Assembly: GCA_963556195.1 (NCBI GenBank)
Contig: OY744520.1
Location: forward strand, 154,790,107 to 154,854,106
Direction of reading: 5' to 3'
Origin: Sepiola atlantica
Lineage: Eukaryota > Mollusca > Cephalopoda > Sepiida > Sepiolidae
DNA length: 64,000 nt
Part shown: positions 31,991-44,345 of the stretch, one piece after another
Position numbering within the stretch: the stretch's first letter is position 1
Layout of the letters: every line of letters begins with the position of its first letter
Translations under genes and position numbers: made by a program
Notes under the pieces: generated by a model
What the model saw: only the letters and a program-made list of their open reading frames with translations
The model's database searches: none
Told to the model about the DNA's origin: nothing

Positions 31991-33240
31991 ACACACATAG
32001 ACGGATCGTACAATGAGAGGCAGATATAAGGAAATACATCTATTTGGCACCATAGTTTTACTGTATGAAAGAAATAGTCGAATTAGACATCATATAGCAG
32101 CATACTCTCTCTATGCGTTATTCTTCATTAAAGTGAATGTTACATCTACACGGAGAAGGTTCTTTGCTGTCTTATTACAGTGCTCACTTCGTATGTGCAT
32201 ACCTGTTTTAGAATGAGGAAGAAAGGGTGAATAACGTCAATTATATAACTTCGTTATTGTTGAAAATTTCTATGATAATTTGATTTTTGCCAATACAATT
32301 GCATCACAAGTTGATAATTACGTAGTGCTTATTCGTAGGTTATTTTGTACGAACTGAATTATATTTCATTTGAAATATTTCGGTAACCAGCAAAATTGTA
32401 CTATAGAGCAAAACAAAGGTTTCACTTAGCCGTTCAACATTTTACGTGGTCCAATATCCGAGGGACTGTAGCTTTTGATCCGCTGTTGTTTGTTGTTAAT
32501 TCACACACAACACAAAAGAAAACACGTACAATTTTACAGTTTTTGGTTTTAATAGTTTTCCATTATTTATTAATGCAAGTAACATGATCACCAGCTTTTC
32601 TTTGCCAGTTCATTGTTGCTTTAGTAGATGAATTGCTACTCGAACCTCAGCATGTATGGAGCTACAAGCGTATAACTATTGACAGATTTTGTGACATTGC
32701 TCCTATATTCCTGGCTGTAAATAGATTTTCTGTCTGTCTTTTACAAGCTATGCGCTTTATCGTCTAATTTTCCTTGTCTCTCGATCTATTTATGTATCTG
32801 TATTCACTTATTCTACTTACATAAAGATTGGCGTAATTAAACATGTTTTGGATTTCCTTGTGTCGAACCAAGGACATTTTCTGGTATGAATTAAAATAAA
32901 TGTAGTTTTCAAATGATCTATTTCCAAAATCCACAAACATGCATTTCTGTATATTTCCAAACAAGTCAGCCATTAAAAAGTATACATAGAGATGTCTTTA
33001 TGTTTTCGGCGTCCCACACTCTTTTCAGTTTATATGAAACTGTAATATTGTAGCACAAAATTAATAGAATAGAGACAGAAACAATACGTTCTTCATTAAA
33101 TCTGCAACAATATCGACTGAGGCTACTTATATAGGGTCTAAGAATGATATTTTTGGTTCCACAACGGCTAACAGTAAACGGAGAGTTGCAATATTAATTA
33201 CTAACACCATTCTCAACACGGAAGATGGTGAATTGTCATT
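31991..33240. other. no gene recognised
   Basis: No protein family recognised; short frames at 32,013-32,216, 32,396-32,587 and 32,764-32,973 look accidental. Confidence 0.5.
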
Positions 33241-33545
33241 AACGGTTCTATTTATCTTCCTCCCACAAGGTAAGATATGAGACAAGGTCGGGAAAGTAGG
33301 AAAAAAACAGCGCTCGAGAATTTGAGCACTCTGCCCATTTAAAAATTGCCTGGGCAGCCCCGTCGGCATTCCCCGGTAGGGGCGCCTCAGGCGATTAGCA
33401 ATAAACTAACCCCTTCTCAAAGGGTGAGGGGGCAAAGCCTGGGAGGGTGCACCTCCTAGAACTGCACAGGACGGACAACCGATAGACCAGCGTAAATCAA
33501 GACCCGAAGGCCCGGACAATACCGGTTTATTGGGTGGGGTAAAAA
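33241..33545 (-). mobile_element. U2-headed SINE family, body type A, reverse copy
   Basis: On the minus strand the body is the best preserved of all copies: GGTCTTGATTTACGCTGGTC, CTGTGCAGTTCTAGGAGG, TGCACCCTCCCAGGC, AGAAGGGGTTAGTTTATTGC, CCTGAGGCGCCCCTACCGGG, GAATGCCGACGGGGCTGCCC, TTTCCCGACCTTGTCTCATA and GGGAGGAAGATAAATAGAAC. The 5' head before CCGGTATTGTCCGGGCC is diverged and shows no clear GTAGTATCTG, so the U2 part is lost or replaced. The minus frame that reads through it (33,127-33,369) is accidental. Confidence 0.82.
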
Positions 33546-35570
33546 ACCCTGGTTGAACTGGTTCTAACGGTTAGTCAGGGGAAAATGTCAAAGTTGTTTT
33601 ATTTAATATAGGTACTAATTCACTGGTCGGGGCCAGATCAAACATTAGCGGTTAGTTCCGTTAATCGTAATCGGAAACAATCAGATCGGGTTGGTTATTC
33701 CATAACAAAAGTACTAAGAACTTAAAATATGAAATATGTAAATCGTATGACCTTGTGTAATTTGTTAAAGAACACAATTTTCATTGTTCTGGAATGATTG
33801 TTTGTAATTTACGTAGATAAGCAATAACTGGTCAAAGAAAGATTTTAGCAAAACTTAATTTCGTATTCACACATTGACTCGATGTGCACATAGTACTTAA
33901 ACTGTAATTGACCCAGAAGCAATACTTGCGGCATCGTATTACTGTGATATTACTTTATTCATTTTTTCAATATATGAGCTTGTATTATTTATCATGCCCT
34001 TTCGAAGACATAAAACACACATATCACAGTTTCCCTTACATCTATTGTGAATGAGTGTATATTTGTGTATTTTAATTGGGAATTTGGAAGCTACACGAAC
34101 TTATCAAAATGTATGACATTTTATCGAAAGTAAATGGCTAAATCGTTTTCGGCCATTACAAGTATTAAAGGTATATATATTTAAACAAGATTGCCGGAAT
34201 TAAAGAGAGACGAACGAATGCATAATCAAATGTTATGGCGTAAATGACGTAATCCTTTAAACCCACTTTACTACTTTATAGACTTGCGTCATCATGAAGA
34301 CAGTGTTAGACATAAGGTCGGTTTTTAAACTAAAAAGAATAAACTTACCCAAAAATGCGCATTGTGGATATTTAAAAAAAAAGGAAAATTGCCCCAGCCT
34401 AGAAAAATATCTCTTTCAGTATATTATTAGAAATACGCTTGTAAATATAAGGTGGGAAAATGGGGTATCGACTGAAAAAGTCGTATAGTGTTCTTGAATT
34501 AAATCTGCTATATCGAGAATGAAAACGCTGTTTTTTTTAAAAATGAAGTTGCAATTTTCACCAAGGTTTTTGTAAGCCTAAGAAAATAAACAAAAAGCTC
34601 ATGACCTAGAATTTAAAGCGTGTTTAATGTACTTTTTATGTTCGAGAAATGTTGAAAAGTCAATAAACATTAGAATTAAGAGTAATGGAATCGACTTTTA
34701 CAAAATAATGCGGTCTTTCTGTTAATCCGATGTAGTTTTTTTTTCCGGCCATACGCACTAGAAAGGAAAATATTAGAAACATGAAATGAAATGCTTGACC
34801 CAATAAAAGTGTAATTGAAGAGAGCGTTCATTATCTAGGTTAAAATGTATAGTGCATAAAAAACTATAAGGATATCGTAAATGTAAAATGCTAACGGTAC
34901 TAAAATAGTGTACCCATTTAGAACATTTCCGTTGAAATAGGTAGCAGTTTGAGTAAATGATAGCATTAAAGTGAAAAACATTAATATCTCTTATGTAGTG
35001 TGGAGGAGAAAATGTTAAGCCGGAAAAAATGTAAAACTATTTTGATAGGTGAGAAAACGAAGGCATATTTTTTAAAACACGCCTCGAGAATTGGCTTAAG
35101 TGACTAGTGTAACAGCTTTGAATATACAATTTTATGTTCGAAAGCTATAATAGTCTAAGGCATAAGTGAAAATTAATTTAACTTTATATCATATTATATA
35201 TGTAGAAAGAGGAACAGGAAATAAAGATATAATGTATACCTTTAAATTAGAAACTATCATGAAATAATTAATGATCGATATACGAGATAGAACGATTAAA
35301 TAGATACGTACAAGATGAGAATAAATATTGTAAAAATACGATTGCTTTTAGATCCTCAGTTGCTCAAACAAAGTGTTTTATACGAATATTATTTGGTTAC
35401 ATATTTGCAGCCATGTTTCGGGCAAAGCGATGAATTAGCTAGATCGTCTCGGGATGAACTGGTGAAGACAGTTCGGTCTGAGTAAGTCTATCTAATTATT
35501 AGCTTTCGCTGAAACATGTCTGCAAATGTGTAGCGAAAAATGTTTTCATAAATAACAGGATATATGCACA
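33546..35570. other. no gene recognised
   Basis: Long A+T-rich stretch with no recognisable protein, RNA gene or recurring repeat. Confidence 0.5.

Positions 35571-35613
<43 letters not shown>
35571..35613. repeat. (TA)n microsatellite
   Basis: Uninterrupted TA units. A shorter run lies at 35,668-35,688. Confidence 0.95.
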
Positions 35614-35616
<3 letters not shown>

Positions 35617-35809
35617 CGATTCCCTGCGGGGATGTAACGCGGACGCCTATGCATAGCTTAATTGCCATATATATATATATATATTTATACTTTACTACTA
35701 AGCTCTACTCAATATATACACTATATATTATATCACCTAGTAATATTATATTGTGTAGACATGAAATAATAATCGAACACTCTGCGTGAGGTCTCTCTCC
35801 CACTAACCT

Positions 35810-35811
<2 letters not shown>

Positions 35812-35854
<43 letters not shown>
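35812..35854. repeat. (TA)n microsatellite
   Basis: Uninterrupted TA units. Confidence 0.95.
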
Positions 35855-35856
<2 letters not shown>

Positions 35857-36857
35857 CAAATACTTACCAGCCAGGGGTTGTCTAGTGATTTGATTTATGT
35901 ATCTGTACAATGGCAGGTATCTTTTGATGACATGTGTGCAATAGTAAATATAGCGTGTAAAACTCTTCCGAACCGTCTGATAAAAGGTGAAAGTGAGCAC
36001 AATTTTTAAGGTGTCACTTTTTCTAACTTTGCATAGATCTGATAAGGACATCAATTATAGCAGAAGAAAGTCGTTATAAAATACAAAGTAAAACCTATTG
36101 CGATGAAATAGATTTTATACATCAAATTGCGCTTATTAAGCAAGCCATTGGCAGAGGTTGCACCGTTTATTCAGCTCTTTGTGTACGGAAACCTCAAGAT
36201 CTCTTACTGAGTCTTCGGATGAATTGAGCATGTTCTAATAAACCATTTTGGACATAATGATGCGAAATCCAAAGAATATCACAAGACGATAAAGATTTTT
36301 AAGGGTATTCATAAGAGTCCGGTGTACTCTAAGGTCAGATGGAGGTCGTGCCGACAGTAATAGGGAGAAAGGCTTAGAATAGACGAGTTGCCGCTTTCCG
36401 TTGAAAATTGTAAAGCGTATCACATGTACGCAATGAACGACATTGATTTCTACTCGATAGTTTGTGTTAAGTAAACAAGGACATGTACGCTGCGTTGCTT
36501 AGTGGAGAAAATGGGCGCATTTAGTATTGTAATTTTCATGAACACATCCTCATTTCCCTTTTTTTTAATTTCCGGACACTGATGCTCTCACATATATCTG
36601 TCAAAGAGTTATACTAACATGCTAACTTAAATTAGATGATAAAAATGGATTTCAATCATTATTTCAATCTTTAATTTCTTCCTTCAAATATGTAGCATGT
36701 TCGGAGAGACAGGGAAAAGCAACATATGTTATTCTCATGTAAATAAATTATACAATTCACAACGGTAGCTATTACAACAAACCACGCACCCTTCTGGTTT
36801 AAAAGTATTTCTTATTTGATAAAACTGATTAGATTTAAACAAAAATTAAATTTCGAC
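35855..36857. other. no gene recognised
   Basis: Frames at 35,803-36,054 and 36,235-36,423 (minus) are short and match nothing I know. Confidence 0.5.
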
Positions 36858-37010
36858 TAGGAGCAAACTGCAGTATCTATTCTGATACAACATTTTATAT
36901 TTTATTTCAGGTCCGTTAAAAAGAAATCCTTCAAGATGAAGTCAATTTTTATTGTTGTACTAAACCCGATCTGTTTTCGTTGCAGCTGGATCTTCTCCAA
37001 TCTAAAAACA
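36858..37010 (+). mobile_element. U2-headed repeat, body type B, copy 2
   Basis: GCAGTATCTATTCTGATAC (36,869) is a worn U2 head; the preceding AGGAGCAAACT corresponds to GATCAAAGT. The body follows the copy at 23,858 in order: AGAAATCCTTCAAGATGAAG against AGCAATCCTTCGAGACTGGG, then TAAACCCGATCTGTTTTCG, then CAGCTGGATCTTCTCC against GAGCTGGATTGTCTCC. The repeated collinearity is what supports a second body type. Confidence 0.62.
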
Positions 37011-37229
37011 AATTTGTATCTAGCTCTGTTTTCGTAAGTAGCCAAGTAACCTGGATTTCATTATATATGAGTAATTGAACACAAATCTACATTCATAAAT
37101 AGCTGAAGGTTGTAGTATATTTGTCAAAAGATGCTGCAGATCACCTTGAACTAGAATTGCGTATAATGCGTTTTTTTTAATCAGATTTATTTGGCAAAAA
37201 ATAGCAAAGCGCAACAAGCCATATAATCA

Positions 37230-38020
37230 GACCGGTAGAAGTTACCTACATTATTATATAGTCTGAATGTGTGTCCAAGGCCGCTTTACATCTGGATACG
37301 GTAGTCATTGTCACCACCTTGCCCAATAGATTGTTCCACGGAGCAGGAACACGGACAACAAATGCTGCCTTTTATCTCTTGGGCCGAAAACTACGGTTTC
37401 ACATCTATTGCAGCCGCCTGTATAAACTACGACTTCGAGCTTGAGTAAACATATCCTCGAAACCTAGATTTAAATTCACGTTGCTTGTGTTGCACGCCAG
37501 AATCAAGTCTACTCACACCCTCTGCTGCTCAATTTAGTCTTTCGAGATGCTCTTTATTGGTAAGAGTGGGGAGTACTGTCATCATTCTGCTTGCCAACCG
37601 TTTACCACGATACATGTGTACGATATCTTCTTGTAAGTAAGGAGTATTTGCTCGGATGGCATACTCAAAAGTTGGGTGTACCAGAGATGTGCATAAGGGA
37701 CGGAAAGTGTATTTCGTTAGGTTGAGACAAAATCTCCAGATCAGGTAGTGAACTCGCATGGCTTTATTCGTCATATCGATACAATGGTGTGTTTGTTTGA
37801 AGCAGCTGTTCACAACTGTATCAAGGTACTTTGCATTAGCGACGATATTGAGTTGTTGATGTAAAGAAATCGATAATCGGTAGTAGGCGGAGAACCGATA
37901 CAAAGATGACTTTATTTTGTATAGTTCAGCCGAAAACAAGGACAGTAGGTAGTAAGCCTTGCGTTTACTTTCATCGGCCTCGTAACTCTCGTTTCCCTTA
38001 TTTTGTCCTTTATTCCTCAC
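37230..38020 (-). mobile_element. APE-type LINE 3' half: RT C-terminal part
   Basis: The minus strand carries a 163-residue frame from 38,020 to 37,529. Its second half reads KYLDTVVNSCFKQTHHCIDM, NKAMRVHYLIWRFCLNL, YTFRPLCTSLVHPTFEYAI and ASRMMTVLPTLTNKEHLERL. This is the region after the RT catalytic core in CR1/Jockey-like LINEs ('kYLG..v', 'l..lkP.lEYa...w.P', 'Q..atr.v..l....y..RL..L'). Downstream, in shifted frames with stops, come LNLGFEDMFTQARSRSLYRR, KAAFVVRVPAPWNNL and VSRCKAALDTHSDYI, the usual end ('tR.R..fF..R....WN.LP...v.a.s...FK..lD'). The catalytic core is missing upstream. The 3' end lies near 37,230. Confidence 0.76.
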
Positions 38021-38376
38021 ATTACATCAGCGATGTTTCTGACAAAGGGGGGATACTTGCTGTTTTATCGGTCGGTATCTATCCATCTAACACTACTCTG
38101 TGGCTAGTTATTTACCTTAAAATAGTATATTTACTTAGCTTCTTACATCAAATGGCTTCATACCTTGTCTGAAGTGATTTCCATATAAGAAAACAGCTTG
38201 AGGACGAAGACCAGGCTTTGTACACATACACCTTTTAGCTTAGTATATCAAGGTGATAGCAGTTTAACGTTGTCCGCAAAGAGTAGTAACTTCTCAGTTA
38301 ATTCCTATAGAAACAATTTCATTAGTTTTTGAAATGCTGAAATGGCTTAATCTACAAAGAACAACACCTTTATGAT

Positions 38377-38650
38377 GTTGCTATAGTATCTGTTTCGATG
38401 GATGCTATACTCTGTAGACAGGTACAGTTCTTGTCGTCGCGCCTTGATTCCGCCGGTCTGAGGTATTGTTCTGTACAGTTCCCGGAGGTACACCCTTTAA
38501 TTTCTATTTTAGAAGGGGTTAGTTTATTGCTAATGGTCTGCGGCGCTCCTACCGGGGAATGCTGACGGAAATGTGCAGACCAGAGAACGCTGATCTTAGT
38601 GCGCTGACTAACCACATGTTACCTTGTGTTTAGCCTCCTCGAGGTAAATA
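38377..38650 (+). mobile_element. U2-headed SINE, body type A, first unit of a head-to-tail pair
   Basis: The left end CTATAGTATCTGTTTCGATG is a truncated U2 head starting inside GTAGTATCTG. The body has the family order: CGCCTTGATTCCGCCGGTCT, TGTACAGTTCCCGGAGG, AGAAGGGGTTAGTTTATTGC, GCGCTCCTACCGGGGAATGC and the tail CCTTGTGTTTAGCCTCCTCG then AGGTAAATA. Its tail agrees with the copy at 24,721 (CCTTGTGCCTAACTCCTGG...GAGTAAAT), which fixes the family 3' end. A new U2 head begins at once. Confidence 0.8.
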
Positions 38651-38745
38651 TCTTGGCCTCCAAACAAAGATCAAAATGTAGTATCTGTTTTGTTCAAAGA
38701 TTGTACAATCATATTGTTGTCTTCGTTTACACCTGACGTCCATAG
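38651..38745 (+). mobile_element. U2-headed SINE, second unit of the pair, truncated
   Basis: TCTTGGCCTCCAAACAAAG followed by ATCAAAATGTAGTATCTG is U2 nearly from its 5' end (U2 begins with a CTTCTCGGCC block). It reaches further 5' in U2 than the other copies, apart from mismatches in the TTTTGGCT block. A short, deleted body follows (ATTGTTGTCTTCGTTTACAC). The join to the previous unit's tail has no spacer. Confidence 0.68.
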
Positions 38746-39609
38746 AATTGAAATATGTCACAAACTCCCAGAAGAATATTTCAAATAGACAACCCTAACA
38801 AGATATATTCTAAAACTGCATTAACCAGCACTTAGATGATCCTGTTTCAGTTTAGACAAAGGTGGTACAATAATATCGTTGGGTCGCCGTTTGAGCCTGT
38901 TGTTAATAAAATGGAAATATATTTAGCACGGGAGAAATATTCAAAATATACATTTTATAACTGTGAAATCTCATGCGTTTTACTAGATATGGTGTATATG
39001 ATAAATAGTATTGGAAACTGAAACCTCCCCATTTTCTGCAGTCTAGTGTCGCTATATATAGGATGATTTACGCGTTCATTTGTTTCTTAATGTTTTCAGT
39101 AAATTAATTTAATGGCCCGATATCAATTCAACACGACATAAATAATTCCAGAGTCTGCAGTTATATCCATTAGTTCCATCACACATCCTGTATCTAGGTG
39201 GCGTGGTTATGCATAAATGTGAGCAACAGTGAAGCTAATCAATTTAAGATAGGTTCAGTTTAAATTGGATGGTACGGCTCGTTCGAAAAAAAAGGCATCA
39301 CTTTGTTTAATGATGATTCCAATGTGCCTTTTGAAGTCGAATATCGGAATTTAATCAGCTGAGATTCTGCCAGAAATAGGTTTGGTTTACGGTCGGTTAT
39401 GCGCAGATTTCTAAAGCAAACATGTAGATTGACAGAGCAAAAGAAAAAAAAATGAGATGAAGGGAAATAGAGGAAGAGACGGAGAGAAGGATAAGATAGA
39501 GTGGAAATGAACAGCTATGCACGCATCTACTGCCATACATATATCTATAGGCGATTAAATAATTAGTTTATATTCAAGTGCACTGAATACGTTATAATTT
39601 AAATTGTAC

Positions 39610-39611
<2 letters not shown>
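38746..39611. other. no gene recognised
   Basis: Nothing recognisable; purine-rich patch at 39,440-39,500. Confidence 0.5.

Positions 39612-39664
<53 letters not shown>
39612..39664. repeat. (TA)n microsatellite
   Basis: About 26 TA units. Confidence 0.97.
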
Positions 39665-39665
<1 letters not shown>

Positions 39666-41196
39666 TCTGTAACGCTTTCATAATCAGTGTATTCGTACAA
39701 TTCTAGGTCTGAGAGGGCGGATACGAGTTGGTGATGAGGTGGTGTTTCACCAGAATGGTTGTTGCAACATTTAAACAATGTTACACAAGAATCGTTTAAG
39801 GTGTGAGCATGTATGTAGGATGAACTAGGATCGTATCCTGAACAACTTTTTCATGGAGAACATTGTAAAAGAAAGATGCTACGTCATAAACCGAAACTTA
39901 GATAACAGACTTTTTAAATAGCTGTTCCAAAAATGTTGGATCCTAAACGGTAATTGAGAGAAAAGTACACTAAATAGAATAACATCGAGACAGGGCATTA
40001 ATATCGGTGTGCATGGATATCGGAAATTAAGCATTAGACATGATAAACTTTAGAGAGCAGTTAGGAAAGGTGCTTTAGAAATGCGAAATTAAGTTGTTAA
40101 GATTCTCCGTGATTGGGTATTTGCGGACTGAGATAATATATGCGTGAGCAAAACGGGTCTTATATATCACAGTTGCAGATATTTTCAAAACGAACATGTG
40201 AACTATTTCCTTCAATATAAGTATTCGAAGCCCAAATAATACACAGCTATACACTGACCCATACGAGGAATGGTGAATTTTCTCCTAGTGAGCTTACCTA
40301 AAGTAACAGTACTTAGATATATACTCCACCAGACTAGATGAATTCTTTTCCTGAAATCCGGTAAGACCAAGAGGCCACAAGAAAGATATACCATAACATA
40401 TTAAACTGGTCTATTAAGAAGAAGAAAATTAATGTTCTTACCTCTTTTACTAACTCAACGTATAAGAGGCAAATATAACTTTAATCGAATATTCGAATAT
40501 CTATGTATATCATATAGGTATCAAGTGTTGCCCCACGTCGGGGCCCCTTGATTTCTGAAAATATCGACTGAAGTGAAATGAAATAAAAAATAGATCCCAA
40601 TGCACAACTTGCATATGACTACATGTCTGAAATTACTTTGCTAGCTATGGAAAAGGGGTTGGCGGTCATTAAAAGTTATATTAAACATGCTCACATGTGA
40701 ATTTAATATACAAGCTAAGAATAAGCAATAGCAACACTCGGGAAAGTCAAGTTAAAATAACTATAACTTTAATGATATCACAATGAAAGACACATATCAC
40801 TGATTTATTCATCTAAAAATGTGAAATATTAAACATATCCGGGATACAATGAAATACCGCAGGTTAAATTTAGCTCATCTATTAAGACTTAAAGTCTAAC
40901 AGAGCTAATATATTATAACTAAGTAGAATACCAAACTTATCACATAATCAATATGTTGTAATCATTCTCTGTAAACTTGAACATCAACAATATTTATCTT
41001 TGTGCATATTACAAATATTGTTCATGTTGAATTTTTCGAAGTATAATCACAAACTATTAATTATGTAATAAATGTTGTATTCTAATGAGTTATATGAAAT
41101 ACATATATTCGTATATACGTTATATTTTCATTTTAAAATTATATAATATATACATATTTATAGATATATAATCTTCCAATTAGGAGCCTAAAATAT

Positions 41197-41199
<3 letters not shown>
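39665..41199. other. no gene recognised; one G+C-rich hairpin
   Basis: At 40,521-40,551 TCAAG...GCCCC-ACGTC-GGGGC...CCTTGA forms an unusually G+C-rich imperfect stem in A+T-rich surroundings. Otherwise I see nothing. Confidence 0.45.

Positions 41200-41235
<36 letters not shown>
41200..41235. repeat. (TA)n microsatellite
   Basis: Uninterrupted TA units. Confidence 0.95.
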
Positions 41236-41236
<1 letters not shown>

Positions 41237-41502
41237 CACCAGATACATATACATATAGAGGGAAACATGTTCAGCTTAGATTCAACAAAATAATAAGAAA
41301 AATATTAATGTGGATGGAGGCAAGAACAAATTAAACAAATCAATATATTTTGTGCCTTACTATCAAAATGTTTGTCACTTGGTGCATATAACTTTCTAGG
41401 GTTAGATAGGGTGTTAGGATAGCGGAGCAGGTAAGGATATCAGCTAAGATTTGAGTAAATATCGCGGGAAAGTGGGAAAAGAAAACAACGCTATTTGTGA
41501 AT

Positions 41503-41580
41503 GCTCACCGTGGCTACGCGATTAGGTCATAAGTTCCCAGCTGTGATATGAACTGGGTAGTGTCGCTGTGTCAACTTAAT
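41503..41580 (+). mobile_element. tRNA-like SINE head fragment (tentative)
   Basis: GTGGCTACGCGATTAGG resembles a tRNA A box with the usual 'GTGGCGCAGCGG' shape. AGCTGTGATATGAACTGGG sits at B-box distance but is worn. GTGTCGCTGTGTC then resembles the 'GTTGTGTCCTTGGG' block found after the tRNA part in several animal SINEs (family knowledge). No gene is implied. Confidence 0.4.
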
Positions 41581-42484
41581 TATTGTTATAATGTATGTGA
41601 TAACCCGGACAAAAGAGGAAGTGAGAGACGTAAGGAAAATGAACACTAGTTTGTTTTTTTTTAGTTGTGGAGAAAGAAATAATAGATTTATTAAATGGGT
41701 TAAGGTATCAGTATTCCTGTTTACCTTTTATATTTATCTAGTGTCAAATTTGATATTAATTTTCGCTAGACTTAGACATAATGTGAGCCCTATTTTAGTG
41801 ATTCAAATCTCATTCGATGCTTGATAATGTGTTAGCGTTGCGAAAAAATAGTATTTTCTGTTAAGCGGGAAGTCTCTTTGTTGTGAATTAGTTTGATTAA
41901 CATATATTTAGGAAAGTTAAAAAGGGTGTACTAATCAACACATATAGAAAAAGGTTCGCTGGTGTTTCCCGTGGGATAAATATAGAAAAGTGTATACAAC
42001 GTGTACACAACATATATGCCTAAAATAAAATATTACTTCAAGTGTGTGAGTGAATAGGAGAGGTCAAAAATCGTCCCGCAGCAAAATCCTATTGTATTAC
42101 AATAATGTCTACTTACTTATTAGCATTGCTTTTAACGAAGTATGCTATCTTATATTGAAAGTAAAGAGAGATTCGTCCTATATCATTTACCGGAATAGCT
42201 TCATAAACAAAAGTGTTATAAAAAATCTGGTTCCTTATTTTTTCCACCTTAAATTTGTTTTTTCACTTCTATTAATCGATTTTACTATTTAATCTGATCA
42301 ATATTTTTGTTTATGCTTCGTCTTCTTTAGAGAAAACATGTTTACGCTCTCATTAACATTTACTATGACCGCCACCAATTGTGCTGGTGTAATCGATTTA
42401 GTAAAATACTTTATTTTCACTTCACCGCTTACTAACACAGCGGGTATGCATTGTATAAATACTCTTTCGCATTTTTTAACATTA
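41581..42484. other. no gene recognised; left flank of the gypsy relic
   Basis: Short frames at 41,591, 42,050 and 42,338 give hydrophobic or mixed peptides with no family. TTAACA at 42,476-42,481 may be the left target-site duplication of the LTR element. Confidence 0.5.
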
Positions 42485-42726
42485 GGTTTGGATGGGATAC
42501 CTGACTCCCTTCAAGGCTGATAAGTATACTATTCTGTAGTATATATATATACTAAGAACAGTAGTATTTATGGAAAACTGTATTCGACGGTATTCGACTA
42601 ATCCTGTTTGATTATCGGTAGTGCTATTGTTTTGTACCATATATACGTTGTAATAAACTATCCTCTTTTAAAGACCTTACCCTCTGGTTATTGTTGATAT
42701 TATACTTTCTAACAAAGTTATATCAA
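42485..42726 (+). repeat. Ty3/gypsy relic, 5' LTR
   Basis: Aligns along its length with 47,387-47,606. Shared blocks include GATACCTGACTC, CTGATAAGTATACTA, TATTCGACGGTATT, ATATTGTTTTGT, ATATACGTTGTAATAAAC, CTCTGGTTAT and AAGTTATATCA. It carries an extra block of about 24 bp with ATATATATATACTAAGAACA. Roughly four bases in five agree, so the insertion is old. The TG start has decayed. Confidence 0.88.
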
Positions 42727-43482
42727 CTAACGGCGAGAATTTCGAAAATGAACCCATAAAAGATATGGTACAGTCAACTATATGAAGTGCCAAACCAGGA
42801 TTCGAAACGAAACCACATTTTTGAATTATTCAGTCACGCACGTGCTTTGTCTTATTCAGTAAATACATGCAAGTCACATTGTGAACGAAATAATCCGACT
42901 GGCGTTGATTTTAATATATCAACTGCAAACGCGGTTCGCTAATCGAATTCACACGACAAAGAAGGATTTACCTCTACAAGATACAAAAATGAAGAAAAAA
43001 GCATTTAACAAACAGTTTTTATCGTCGGACGTAAATGTGCGCTAACGAACAAGTATTACTGTGGATTCATTTTTTCCAGTACAACTAAAAGCATCTTTAA
43101 AAAGGCATGTCAAAGAGGAAAACCTTTTTTCTTAGTAAGAATACTTGCATTGTTCTATTTGTAAAAAAACAAATGTACGATGAACCGTGACTAAAATGCG
43201 AATTCGGACCATTAACAGTATTAACTATACAAGATAAAAGTTCAATACTTTTTAGTAACTAATAATAGTACACTCACTGCTATAACTTTTTCGAAAACAG
43301 AATTGTTTGTGTCGAGTTCCGTGAGTATTTTCAATACAGGAAAATTAGTGGAAAGGATTAAAATGATGTGTACGACGTGTCAACAACAACGACAACAGCA
43401 TGAAGAGTTCAGCAATACATACTGCAACAACAGTAATGTTTCGAGAAAAATTTGAAACAGTTTTTTTTTTCTGCCGAAGGAA

Positions 43483-43881
43483 TTGCAAATAGTTTATCTG
43501 AATTTTTATATGAATCTTACATTTACAGCATATTTCAGACGATTTGAAACGATATTTACTAAAAGGTGCTATAATTGGTCAGATAAAAAACGGGTAACCC
43601 TGTTCTTACAGAAACTGGGAACAGGGGAGAATACAAAATATATGAACTTTATATTGCCCAGAAAACCTGATGAATGTTTATTTGATGAAACTATAAATAT
43701 ATTGTCCATAATATTCGACGAAAGAAATAGTATATTCCACACACGATACACATGTCTAAACATCGTGAAACCGGATAACGAAGATCTTTTGACATACGCA
43801 GGAACAGTGCACTTTTTGATTGAGCAATTAAAGACAGATACAATCTCCAAAGATTTATTCAAATGCTTAATCTTTGTTTAA
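43483..43881 (+). pseudogene. gag: gypsy gag fragment
   Basis: A 132-codon open stretch reads TFTAYFRRFETIFTKRC, TLFLQKLGTGENTKYMNFIL, PDECLFDETINILSIIF and FHTRYTCLNIVK, then ISKDLFKCLIFV. This is the conserved middle of gypsy Gag ('F..Y..RFe..F......d..K...ll..lG...y......p.....t.e..v..L...f'), including the 'F.cLiFv.GL' end. The N-terminal part is degraded upstream of 43,483. In the intact family Gag packages the element RNA into cytoplasmic particles. Confidence 0.8.
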
Positions 43882-44082
43882 GGACTGACAGCTCCTAAGT
43901 ACAAGGAAATTATTTTTAAAATCTTAACAATGGTCGAGCAAGCCACGAAAACCATGTTATAAAGAGTTACGGAAAAATGTCAGTGTCTCCTTTTTAGGAT
44001 GATACCCAAATTAAGGAAAAAGGTGTTGCCAAAGTATAACGCATAAACAACGAAAAGCTCATGAATTTAAAAAGACAGGAAA

Positions 44083-44345
44083 TGTAAGACGTGCGGAAAT
44101 GCTAAGCATACTACAGATGTACGTTGCTATGAAAATCCATTCTGTAAATCTTGCAGAATTAAGGGTCATAAATGGTAAGTTGGCCGCAAGAAAAATAATT
44201 TTGAAAAGTAAACGTTGTGTTATCAAAAAACGAAACTCAGAACAGTGAAAATCGAAAATACGTAAATGTACGTATAAATGGTCCTACAGTTACTTTTTTT
44301 ACTGGTTTCTGTCTAAGATATAATTATTATTGACGAATAAAATAG
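44083..44345 (+). pseudogene. gypsy nucleocapsid zinc knuckles and protease remnant
   Basis: At 44,083 CKTCGNAKHTTDVRC is a complete C-x2-C-x4-H-x5-C knuckle. A second, CKSCRIKGHKW, follows at about 44,140 but loses its last Cys to a stop. Further on, RKYVNVRINGPTVTF leads into the position of the retroviral-type aspartic protease active site, but the D-T/S-G/A triad is not present (FFTGFCLRYNYY instead). Knuckles bind the element RNA in intact relatives. Confidence 0.7.
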
